Below, one piece after another: positions 37,876 through 49,798 of a stretch of 64,000 bases of DNA. This DNA is from Sinotaia quadrata (taxonomy: Eukaryota; Mollusca; Gastropoda; Architaenioglossa; Viviparidae): positions 23,727,701 through 23,791,700 of the forward strand of contig CM054178.1 in the NCBI GenBank assembly GCA_028829895.1, read 5' to 3'. Position 1 is the first letter of the stretch. Each line of letters starts with the position of its first letter. Made by a program: the position numbers and the translations under genes. The notes below the pieces were generated by a model. It saw nothing but the letters and a program-made list of their open reading frames with translations, had not been told where the DNA came from and ran no database searches.

Positions 37876-39017
37876 CACAAAACTTTGCATATCCGAAAGA
37901 GAGACGTTCTAAATGTGGTGGCCTTAATAACACTATTTAGCAGCAGAAAATTGATCAATTTCTTAGAGATGAAAACAACAACCAACTTTTTTTTTTACAG
38001 CCCTCTGCTCAAAGAACCTTTCATAACTGAATACCCAATCATCTTCACTACTGATAATCACCAGGTCATATTTTCACATTTGGAAGCCTTGCATAGTAAT
38101 ACAGACAGTAGTGCACAATGCAGTTTTTGAGTCTTCATCACTCCAAACTCCAAAGATTGCAGGTAAGGGCAGAGTATGCTTATGCATAAATCTAATATGT
38201 GCCTTTAAAGAAAAGTAAGTTAGTTATTTTAAGTAAGTTATTAATTTATCGAGATGTATGTTTTCATATACCTACCTGGATCTACAAGAAAACCATTAGC
38301 ATTATTATCATGGTGTTTAGTGGTTTTAAACTGATTAGGTAACATGGTGTTTAGTGGTTTTAGAATGATTAGTTATCATGGTGTTTAGTGGTTTTAAACT
38401 GATTTGTTTGCATCATGTTTGGAAATTAGAAGGGTCATTTATAAAAAAAAAAAATTAGTTGATTAACCATTTGGATTAGAGAAGATAAATGCAAAAATAT
38501 AACAAAATAATTAAGGAAAATAAACAGGCATGCTTCTATTTTTAATAATTTTATAGAAAGAAACTTTGGTGGTGATGTAGTAAATTTATATTTGATGAGT
38601 GTCTGAAAGATAAAGATTTGAAGTGTGTAGGTTTGAAAGATAAATACCGTATTAAGGGGTGTTCTCTGGCAAGTGTCCAGTGGGGAAGAGGTTGCATTTT
38701 GTGATGATGTAGCACCTGATTTATGCTTAAGCATACTAAGCCCTTACCTGTAGTCTTTAAGATGATGGAACCTAAAAAATTCTGCACTAACATCCGTATT
38801 ACTAGACAAGGCTTCCAAATGTGAAAATCTGACCTGGTGATTATCAATAGTGAAGATGACTGGGTATTCAATTATGTAAAGGTTCTTTTAGGAGAGAGAG
38901 CTATATAAAAAATCGTTGTTTTCATCTCTGAAGACTGATCAATCTTCTATTGCTAGATAATGTTATAAAGACCACCACATTCTAGAGCGTCTCTCTTTAG
39001 GATATGCAAAGTTTAAT
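37876..39017. repeat. Large inverted repeat, arms about 300 bp
   Basis: 37876-38192 and 38718-39017 are reverse complements with scattered differences (about three quarters identical by eye), separated by about 525 bp. Each arm contains the exon-like frame EYP-IFT-DNHQV-FSHLEAL and ends with caggtaagg. The right arm ends about 90 bp from the COQ2 exon 6 donor. Confidence 0.85.
38308..38406. repeat. Short tandem repeat, 34-bp unit
   Basis: Three copies of catggtgtttagtggtttta in the loop of the inverted repeat. Confidence 0.9.
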
Positions 39018-39108
39018 CTAATGGATTACTGTGTATTTTTCTATGAAATCCTAATAATATTAAAATTTGTAGTATATGCAGACACAAACAGAAATAGAGT
39101 TAACCTAC

Positions 39109-39297
39109 CTGATGTGCTAGGTGTGCACCTGTGGCAGCTACCCCTAAAAAATAAGGCCATGTCTGCTCGCACATAATTCCGCTCGCTGTGAGACAACTGA
39201 GCATAACTGCTGAAAATCCAGCCAGCCAGGGTTTGGTCTGATCACCTAGTTTCAGGGCTGTTGACTTGACTCCGATCAGCATGTCATCATATTTATC
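39109..39297 (-). CDS. COQ2: COQ2 exon 6
   Basis: 189 bp, phase 0 to 0, acceptor ttactag, donor gtaggt. Encodes [18 protein letters not shown] and ends GAHLAHQ. Without splicing the frame stops two codons later (HQVG), which would remove the last membrane helices. Confidence 0.95.
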
Positions 39298-42200
39298 CTA
39301 GTAAGATGATAAGGGAGAAAAAATTAAACATTTCAAATAAAATAAAATAAAATAAAATAAATCACACAGCATAAAATACTTAAAACATTGCAATTCTTTC
39401 TGAACTTCTAGACAAACTATAATGTAGATAACTGTGATGTCTGTATAATTTAAATATATATACAAACCATCATAATTTTTAAAAAAAACTGTTAAAGTTC
39501 CCTAAATTATAAAAAAATATACAATTTAATAACCAATAAAATAAAGAGTATATTCTTTACACAAAACCAAAATAATTTGCCATGATCTAGGTAAAAGAGA
39601 ATAATAATGGAAACTGCATTTGAATTAAATATTCCAATTGTTGCTGGTTGTAGTGGATAGATACACACTGGATATTTAAATAAAAGTGATACCCAAGCAA
39701 CTTTTATATTGGAAATTATAAGCTCAAGAAAAAAGAATGCTATACTGTGAAAGCCATTTATCAATAATTATTTATATGAAGAGTTTTTTCATTTTGCATG
39801 TAAAAGAATTCAGCAGTAATTGTGTATTAACAATAAAATCATACAAAAAAATAATAAAACAATTACATAATTAATTAGAATTTTTTTAAAAAACAGCTCA
39901 AGTTGTACAAGCTGATTTAATATCTTTTAAAGAAAAGTTCGACCACAGACTACTGATCATTAAGACCGAACTTACTTGGTGCGCATAGATGGTATCATAA
40001 ACAAGTGTCCACATAACCCCAGCAGCATAGAGAGGCATACATATGCTCCAATCACACACTCCCCTCACAGCTGACCAGCCCAGGAGTGCCCCATAGTTGA
40101 AAGTAAAGCCTAGCATATTGACATATGACCAAAAACTTACTCTACAAAGGAATTGTTTCTCTTAGCTTGGAATAATTTCTGCACTTCATGTACCATCACT
40201 GTTAATAGTAAAATACTGTTTGGCTGTGCAAATCTGTTCAGTGTCAATTTAGTTTGTGGAGCATCCAGATGAAGAATTTGTCATGTTTAGCTGTCAGAGC
40301 AAGGAGAGAACTGCTTACACTACCCAACAATTACAAGATAAAGCAAAGCAATAGGTCAGAACAGAAGCAAACAAGTAGCATGCAGCATGTATAGATCTAC
40401 ACAATACTAAGGTCAAGGACAAAAAAGCAGGCTACATAAACAATGTTAAAATAGTTTAAAAAGAGAAAAACATCTCAATCAGTGCTTTAAAAAAAAATAA
40501 AACTAAATGAGTGCATAAACTTTAAATTAAAACATTAAACAAATAAATCAAAGGTTTATCCATAGATCTGTAATTAAGTAGATTGAAGAATGCATTACCA
40601 ATTACCATTTCTTTTTCTTTTCCCTTGTGTGCCTCAACAAGAAAGCTCTGATATGTATCAAATAAATAAATGCAATTTATGCGTTATGTAAAGCTTACCA
40701 ACTAAAAACACACATATGTCTTATTAGTTTTTTAAACTTTAATTATAGTTTTCACATACTTTCACAACCAGTAGATCAAATGTTTTGCTATGGACAAGGC
40801 ATCTCAAAAGTAAATAGTGAGTCTATGTAATGCTCAGACAAATATAAATATTCAAATAACATTTTGCAAGTTGGAAATCTTTTACAGTTCTTGTATAAGT
40901 ATAGTACTCTTGAGTGTAACAGCAAAAACCTATTTTAATGTATATCACTTGTGGAAATACTACAAATGTTACAATTTATATGGAAAACCCAAACATCTGA
41001 AAGAACTTGGACATAATAGGCATTTCACAGACCTGTCTACTCTTCTGCATTTTGTGTGAAATGCCTATTAATATCCAAGTTCTTTCACTGCATGTGTTTT
41101 AAATAGGTTCTTGCTATTACATTCAAGCATACTGTACTATGTCTATGTGGGAACAGTAATAGAACTTGCAATGCACAATATTTTATTATATAGAGAAATT
41201 AAATTTATGTGTCTATAATTTTGCAGTATATTTTATATATTAACTAAATATATCATATAGTTTTAGAGCTTTCTTTACTCTCCCAAGAGCTTGCTTATGT
41301 TTCATCAGCTAAAATATTACACTAAATTTCTCCTTTTTATTATTATTTCTTTCTTTGATGGCAACATGCAGTTTTAATTGATGCTAAAGTTAAGCATATC
41401 TAATGAAAGAAGAGTATTTCTACTGACTAAAGAAATACATCAGAAACGCCAGTTTTCTCAACTACCAGTGTAGAAACAAAGTCAATGCAGAGACTAAAAC
41501 AGGAGCGGGTTAACAGTTTTAATTAACAGCATTTCATGCAAGTGCAACTGACAGTTGACACATTTCCACTCTCCAACTGTCCAGAACAGAAACAATGTTA
41601 CTTCAAAACAAAACAAAACAAACAAAATCCCATCAAATCAACACAATAATAGTTGTCTAAAGAACTTGCAAGTAAAGCCCACTTTGTAAAAGAAGCAAAG
41701 AAATCTATATACAATTTATATTATAAATATGTGGCTTGCAAGCATGTCTTGTATAATATCTAATATGCAAAGAAAGGGAAATAATAGAAATATATGCTAT
41801 AAACAATTTGCCAACAATTCCTGGCTTTCAAAGTGGACACTAATGTAATTGACACAATATAATTAACTGACACATATTGTCTTAGTTTCTCAGTAACTAC
41901 TCTGATCATAAACATTCATTTGCAATGCTTGTCCCTAACGCAAATCAGCAATATTTGTAGGTCAGGATATAGGAGACAAATTTCCTTTGGATCTAGATAC
42001 CAGCTCAAAGATATAGGTGCTAGATGCCAGATGCATGCTTACATATACACAGTTATTTTTTAAACAAAAACAGGATGTTTATAGTAACTAACATATTCAG
42101 CAAAATGTAAAAGTGAGAGCAGAAACATGTAAATTCACATAAACAAAAAAAATAAATTTTTAATTTTTAACTTCTTTAAGAAAAGGTCAAAACATTGATT

Positions 42201-44234
42201 ACATGCAAAATTTAATTAACTATTCATGAATTCTGCCTTTCAATTAATAAACCAAGTTAGAATGAAATTAAAATAGTCAGAATTAAATGGCAAGCATTAA
42301 AGAAAAAAATGGTACTACAACTGCAATAATGAAGCTTTTATCTAATGAATATAATATTTAATTTATTAAAATCCTAACTGCCTTTAGACCTACTGTTTAC
42401 TTTAACACAGCAGATGGCATAGTCTGGGACTAAAATGGCAAAAAGAAAATACATTCCAAATAAAGGGGAAAAAAAGATTTTTCTTTGAAATCAAATTTTG
42501 TCGTGACAATGAAAAACTTGATATAATAATACCTTTTGACCAATGCTATATTGCTGATTTAATATGCACATTTTAACCTATAAACTCATTGTGCTCCTAC
42601 CATCATCAATATCACAGCAGCATAGGGAATATTTTATTATTTCTCTTATCACAAACTGTTATTTGCAATATATGTTTTCTGATATAGTAAGTGTTCTAAA
42701 ATATTCAACTAAAACAAAAAGTACAATTATACCACCAACATTATACACTAAACAACAATCAAAATAACTAAATAAATGCTTTTTCAGATACACTTTCACA
42801 TATGATATGGTTTATTAGCATTAAAAAAACTGTAAAATATAAAAAGCTATATATAATGATAATCCAAAACTGTTAAAATTGTCAGTATGCTTGAAATCGC
42901 ACACACTGCACCGACCTTTAACAAAAGACCATAATCATCCAACTGCAATATAGATGATAGCCATCTCTATTAATACTAAAATAATGATATACAATATATG
43001 TGCCATTTTAAAATTAAAAAATAAAAATATGTACTATTAATGAATTGGCAAGATGTTGCTAAACGATGATCAACTATCTATCTCTATTAACCATGAAAAT
43101 AATGGATTTTTTTTCATCACTTGTTATATAATATGTATTATTATTGAACTGGTAAAATGCTCTTAGAATGGGATTTAGAGAAGAAAAAAAAAATCATGAA
43201 TTTGTAGTTCTATGAAAGTGTGCGTGAGAGAGGTGAACATTAAAGAACACATTTTTAAAAACTGAAAATAAAATTAAAGAATAAGAAACTGGATCAAATG
43301 CGAGCAGGTGACAAATAACATACATTAGCATATATGAATATATGAATGCATGCAAGAATAAAACTTCCTTGTGGACAGCTAATACAGACAATTAGCTCCA
43401 ACATTTCTGTAACTCAAGAAAGACAATAACCAGGGCTTGAACAACTGCTATATGACAAATTTTTCAATAAAAAAAAAAATGAAACAGTTCAATTTCTATT
43501 ACCGTATAAACAAAAGTGCATGTACATTAATTAATGCAAGTAAAGCTAAGGCACAAAAATATACAGAGCATCAAAAAAGCGACAACCAGCTGAGCAAGAG
43601 TTAAGAAAAAGAAATGGTTAAGTAAACACACCCAAAACTGAAGGCGCAAATAATGCAAACTGATTAATTTTAACAAGAAACTGTATAACATGCTTTTAAA
43701 ACACAACTTTTGTGAACAAGAATCACTGTATGTTTGTCCCACTATTTCAGGAATGTGATATTTCAGCTCTTACGAAAACATCTTGAATTTTATATATATA
43801 TTCAATTTTTTTTTCTTAATAATATTTTATTAAATTTTTGTTATTTCCTTAAAGTTTTAAGATTTTTGAATGAGTTATAAAATACACTGAAAAATATACT
43901 AAAGATGCTGTGTGGTAGCATTCTACTTGGGGGATAGGTCATGCTTTTTGTTGTTGTTTAGTATTGTTTTGTTAATTATCATAGTTTAAAATCAGCAGAA
44001 AATATTTCATTATGTCTATAAGGAATTATTACTACAATAATACTTTATAACATTTTCATTTTTCTGTTTTAAAATACTGGTATATTCTTTCAAAGACAAC
44101 ACTGCAACAAGCATTAACTATCAGCAAAAAATTAAATTATTTTATTAATTATTTTAAAAACTTATGAAGTTAAAGTCTAAAATAAAATTTAATAAATGAT
44201 TAACATAAGCATATTTTTTGTGACTCCTCTATCT

Positions 44235-44299
<65 letters not shown>

Positions 44300-47200
44300 T
44301 GTTAAGTTACCTGCATGGTGTATTACTTTTATTAAAACTTTTATAAAACATTTTTGACAATGTATTGTTAATTGAGCCACATTTGTCTAAATATTTATAC
44401 ATTTTTGTAATAATTATATCTTCAAAATTACTTTTACATTTTTCACTTCAAGCAACTCTTTAATTTTAGAATAGTGTTTCACAATTGAGTTTCTCCTCTT
44501 TCACCTTGCTAAATAATTATTGGGAAAGAAAGTATTTGCAAAATTATCTATCTCACTGATTCCTGAAACAACAGGAGTTAAATAAAGTTGCTTATATTAT
44601 TTTTTTCAGCTAATGAGTAAGGATTGTTCAGTTCAGCCTTACAAATGTAATCTTAAATGCAATTATTCTGATTTTAAATCTGACTTTGTAACATTTTCAA
44701 TGAAGATGTTTCTCCAAAAAAACAACTGTGATATTCAATTATTATCTGTTAGATGTTTATTTTTAGATCAGCTGATATAGTGGTAAATAAAAATGAAACC
44801 ATACATTAAAAAAAGTCATTATGTCCATGATCATATAAATTTTCTGACTAAAAAATTATTTGAATTTGCTAAAGCATGAGATAGTCCATCATTAAATAAA
44901 GACAAACCCCAAGATGTTCTTTGACAGAAAACAATTGCACTGAAACAAGTTTAATCTGTAAGATTGAAAAGATATAAAAAGCTCCCCTAATGAATGCCAC
45001 TGGGGTCATGTGGCACTCTGACAAAATTAACACTTTAATTTCAATTCATAAACGGATGAAGAAATAAAATTCAATTATTAATCCCAGTAGAGCAGAGCTG
45101 AGCATCTATTTCTAGAAGCAAGTGCCTTCAAATTGTTTATTTATTTATTAAAATTCAAGAAATGAAGAGGAAATTACAAATAATACATGTAAAGAGAAAC
45201 TTTACTGCATTTGTTTACAACTGCAAATACTACTAATTCAATACATTCTTATTTAGGCATGGAATAATATGTATATGCCCTTACTTCACTTCAGACCTAA
45301 TTTAGAAAAAAAAAAAACATAAATCAGGCATTCAGACAGAAAGCATTTGAGATAACTATTTCAGAAAACCAAACTTGGGCTTGTTGAGACTATACTACAT
45401 GACTACAATAGCAACACCCACTCACCCTAAAAAAAAAAAAGTACTTAATAATATTTATGAGTGAAAATAAACTATACGTATGCACCAGAGTTGAACTAAT
45501 AAAAAAAATGTACAAGAATCATATCCAAAAGAGTTATGAGTTAAAAACAAAGCAAAGTTCAATATTAAACAAAATATTATAAAAAATTAAAAGCTTCAGT
45601 AATAAATACTGCCCATAAACTTTTTTACTATACAGCATTATAGTTGTAACCTTTTAAAAAAGAGACATACAATAGGTTTGTACCAACCTAAATGGAAAAT
45701 AACTCTTACACAAAGTAAAAGTTCATGTCCACTAAAGCATCATATGCATTTAATCTTTCAATATGAATTTGTTTGATTCTGTTGTGGGCAATGCTGTAAA
45801 CACTCCATTCCATGATTATGAAATTATTTAATGGGTGTCAAGTAACAAGAATGATTTCCCATCTATTCAGCACAAACCTATTTCTCATCATTGTTTCAAG
45901 TATTGAGAAGTGTAGATTTTAGCAAATGACAGTGTAAAGGAAAGAGTACAAGCCTGCTAATAGTCCTCAAAATGGGGTCATTATGAGTACCTGGTGCGAA
46001 TAAATAGTGTCATAGAAGAAAGTGTACAGCACACAGGCCAGGTACAGTGGAGCTACTGGCCACTCCAAACTGCCCCTCAGGGCAGACCAGGCAAGGAGCA
46101 CCCCCCAGTTCAGAGTCACACCTGAAATACACCACACACTCTACTCCCTTATTTCCCAAGATTTTCTTATTACAGCAATGACTAAGCCATCAAAATAAGC
46201 CATCCACAAATTTGCTTCGCATATTTTGTTCTCATAAACATACATTTCTTTAATTACTCCAGATTCTTTATACTTCAAGTTTTGAGTTTTAATAAAAAGA
46301 AGACATCATTTAATTTTTTTTCCAAAAATTAATTTTAACTGAATGTTTGCTCTTGGCTTAAGTTTTGGGGTATATTTTTTAAATGTAAAAAATATCAGAA
46401 TAACTTAAAATGTCATAATTTTGCTGGTGAAATTGTATATTAAGAATACTGAATCTATACATTCATATAATTTACATGCCTGTCATTTTCAGACTTCCTT
46501 TAATTTTGCTACAGATAAATGCCATATATATATATTACCATTAAAATAAACACTGGGAGTCACTTTAAACACTATTAAGAAATTTTAATAATATTTTATA
46601 TGATTTTTAAATATCATGCATTTGTTGGCCAGTGAAACATCACATCACCTTTGTTGGCCAATCAGCAATTATCTCTTACAACTAATAACTACACTTAACA
46701 AGGTCTAAATATATAAATACAAACTTCAAATAATTACTGTCTTAGGTATAGTTGCTTTTGTTATATTTTAAAAGAGATGTGTCAAAGAAAAACTTTACCC
46801 TTTCAAGATTCATAGAAATTACTCCACTGTGTTTATTTTTTATATTCATCAAGCAGAATGTTCAACTGCCTTGCTTTAAAATAATGCTATTCTTTAATAA
46901 AAGCTATATTTAATAAGGGAAATGTATATAACAGGACATCAAAATCTAGAAATATATTGCATTCAATGATCCATCTTTGAAGAACTTTTAAATGATACAT
47001 ATGTTTGTGTATAATTATATAAAATCATGTACAGAATATATAACAACAAAAAACATGTTTTACTCAATTATATAAAACAAAAATGCTAGTTCTTTATTAA
47101 AACTTATTACACATTGCTGAGTTATTTCAGTTATTTCATCAATCAAGTTTGGATGATTAAGAAAAACCCTGAAACATAATGAAAGCTCATAGTTTAGAGA

Positions 47201-49757
47201 GTGCGAGTCAGACCAATTCTGTTTGTATGAATGTTACAGGAGCTCTTTTCTGTATTATGCTTATGATATATACAAAAGAACAACCACTACAATTTAAGTT
47301 TAGCTAGCAAAAGCAAAATAAAATCAGTGCTGTATTGATCAATGCAATGCATAATTTGTAAGCAAGAAAAAGCTTTCACAATTATAAACACACACTAAAA
47401 TGTACAAAATGAAAACATATTTCAGCTATACAAACATGTACAATGTACATAAAAGCAAAACATGAATTAATTAAATATACTGATTGACTGACTACTGCTA
47501 AGCATTCAATTTAAGTGTGTATTGAAATCATTGTCCTTTAATTAATCTAAATTACTTATATAATTATTATGTAGTACAGTAAGCTCTTCCAAAAGAAAAA
47601 AAAAAAAGGGGGGGGGAGAGAGAGAGAGGAAAAAAGGGAAGATCTTAAAAAATCTAATGTTAAAGATATCTTATGCACAGTATATAACTTTTTTTCATAT
47701 ACAATTTTGGTAATAATCTAGATTTTTAAAAAATCTAACATTAAAAATATCTTAGCACAATATATGTTCTTTTACATCCAACTTTACTAATAAATTAGAT
47801 CAAAAATCTAAAGTTAAAAATAGCTTGTACACAATATATCCCCCACCAAACTTTACTAATCAACTGCAAAATTTAAAAAAAACAACAGCAACTTGCACTT
47901 GTTCATGTCTCTTTGAAGAAAACTTATTTTTTTCCCCCCAGAATTTGCAAGAATAAGCTTAAAATATAGAAATAATATGAGACAAAGAATATATAACTGA
48001 TTTTTAAAAGAATTATTTAAACCATGCAGATATCCACATAAAAATGACAGTAAAGGAAAAAAACCAACAAGCTCCATTTTAAGCTGGAAGCCAGAAATTG
48101 GTGGCAAATATTGCAAGAAACTAGCTGACTCAGAAAAGGTATCTCTATGAAACAGGTTTTAAAAAATCTGATGGAAAATGCCGAAGCATATAATTACTAA
48201 AAACAATACTTAATACAATAAAACTTAAAAAAAAAAATAATGGAACGAGAGGCTTTGCTCTATATCTTTGTCAAAAGGGAAATCTATGTAAAAACTAAAA
48301 TGTACATTTCTGGAAAATAACTCATAACTATACGAATCAACCATCAATATACTTTGAAAAACATTTAAACACTACATAATGCTTGTAGAGCAAAACCCTA
48401 AGCTCGTTATTTTACAATCTTTCTTCTATATGTACATAATTGTAAATAGCCGTTTCTTAGTCATCTTTAAATAGTAAACTTCTTTCCCAGGCATATGCCA
48501 GTTAATTGCTATCTGATCAAAGTCAGAATGGAATGCTAGGAAGAAAATTGGCAGTTACCTCTGCCTGATTATGATTCTTGTCTCTGCTATGAAATCTGAT
48601 GGACTGACTGTAGTTCTACCAGAAGAATATACATTACATGTTAATATTTTAACTGCTGTGCTTTTAATATTATATTCCCCAAAGAGGGCAGACATACACA
48701 AAGACACAATACATGACATATCAGATTTATAATGACAAAAGAGAAATAATGTCAGGAGAGGGAAGTGGGTCAACCTTCAGTTCAAAAGCTTAAGTATTTA
48801 TTAGCCTGCAGCATGCCCAGAGACCATGAAATGCCTAAATATTAGACAGCAGTCTATCTAAGTACAGTCCAAATGAATACAGAGTTATGCTCTGGGAAGG
48901 CTTCATTCAACGAAAGAAAGGGAACATTTCCTTAACAGTTGTATAAGTACAACAAATTATTATGAAAATACAAAATCTACAATGCTATTAAATAAAATGA
49001 ACATGTGGCACCAATTTTTATATCTAGCAATTTCTGTTTCTTCGGGGTTTAATTTTTTTTTAAAATACCAAGAATGGTTTTAAAAAGCAAGTTTCTGTGT
49101 GTGTGTGTGTGTGTGTGTGAGAAAAGTACAACCCCATATAATTTATAGGCATTTGCCAATCTCTTCCTTTTGGTTGGCAAAAGCATATACTATCATTAAA
49201 ACCTAATTGTTTATCTGAAATAAAAGTTTTAAAATATTGTACTTAGTGAAAATTGCTATTAAAAAAAATAAAAAATAAAATGTAAAATATCTAACCAAAG
49301 GCTAACCAAGATATAAAGTAAACTTTCACTCTTTCTGCAGCACAACAATTATTTACATTAAAATGACTATATAATTATTTCAATAAAACAAACACATTTG
49401 TATAATTTTTTTTTAAAGAAAAAACACCTAATAATTACAAGAAGAGCAAATATAAGATAACAATAGTATACTTACAAATATTAGTCACACTCACAGTAAA
49501 TCAAATATATGCACAATTTAAAGCAGCATAGTTCTGCTTTAGATACTATTTAAGTATTTTACAATGAAAAATGATCATAAACTATGATTTGACATTTATC
49601 ATATTATACAGTCATCCAGCTATTATAAACCCATCAAGCGGATGTAAACTCACTTTTCTTTTTAAACATCCAGCCCTTCTGATGAAATGCAAAAATCAAC
49701 AGTAAGGATACCCAGAAGCCCAGAACTTATCACATTAAATTACATATATAAGCATTA

Positions 49758-49798
<41 letters not shown>

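Larger units (their letters stand above)
40110..45990 (-). other. COQ2 intron between the two exon 5 forms
   Basis: About 5.9 kb, AT-rich. It holds a hairpin repeat at about 40885-41155 and a (TA)n run at 44238-44295. No other exon-like COQ2 segment seen. Any elements steering the exon choice are likely here or just upstream but cannot be read by eye. Confidence 0.6.

Noticed and set aside
44189..44380. Open frame through the (TA)n run giving an Ile-Tyr repeat
   Set aside because: Microsatellite translation artefact.
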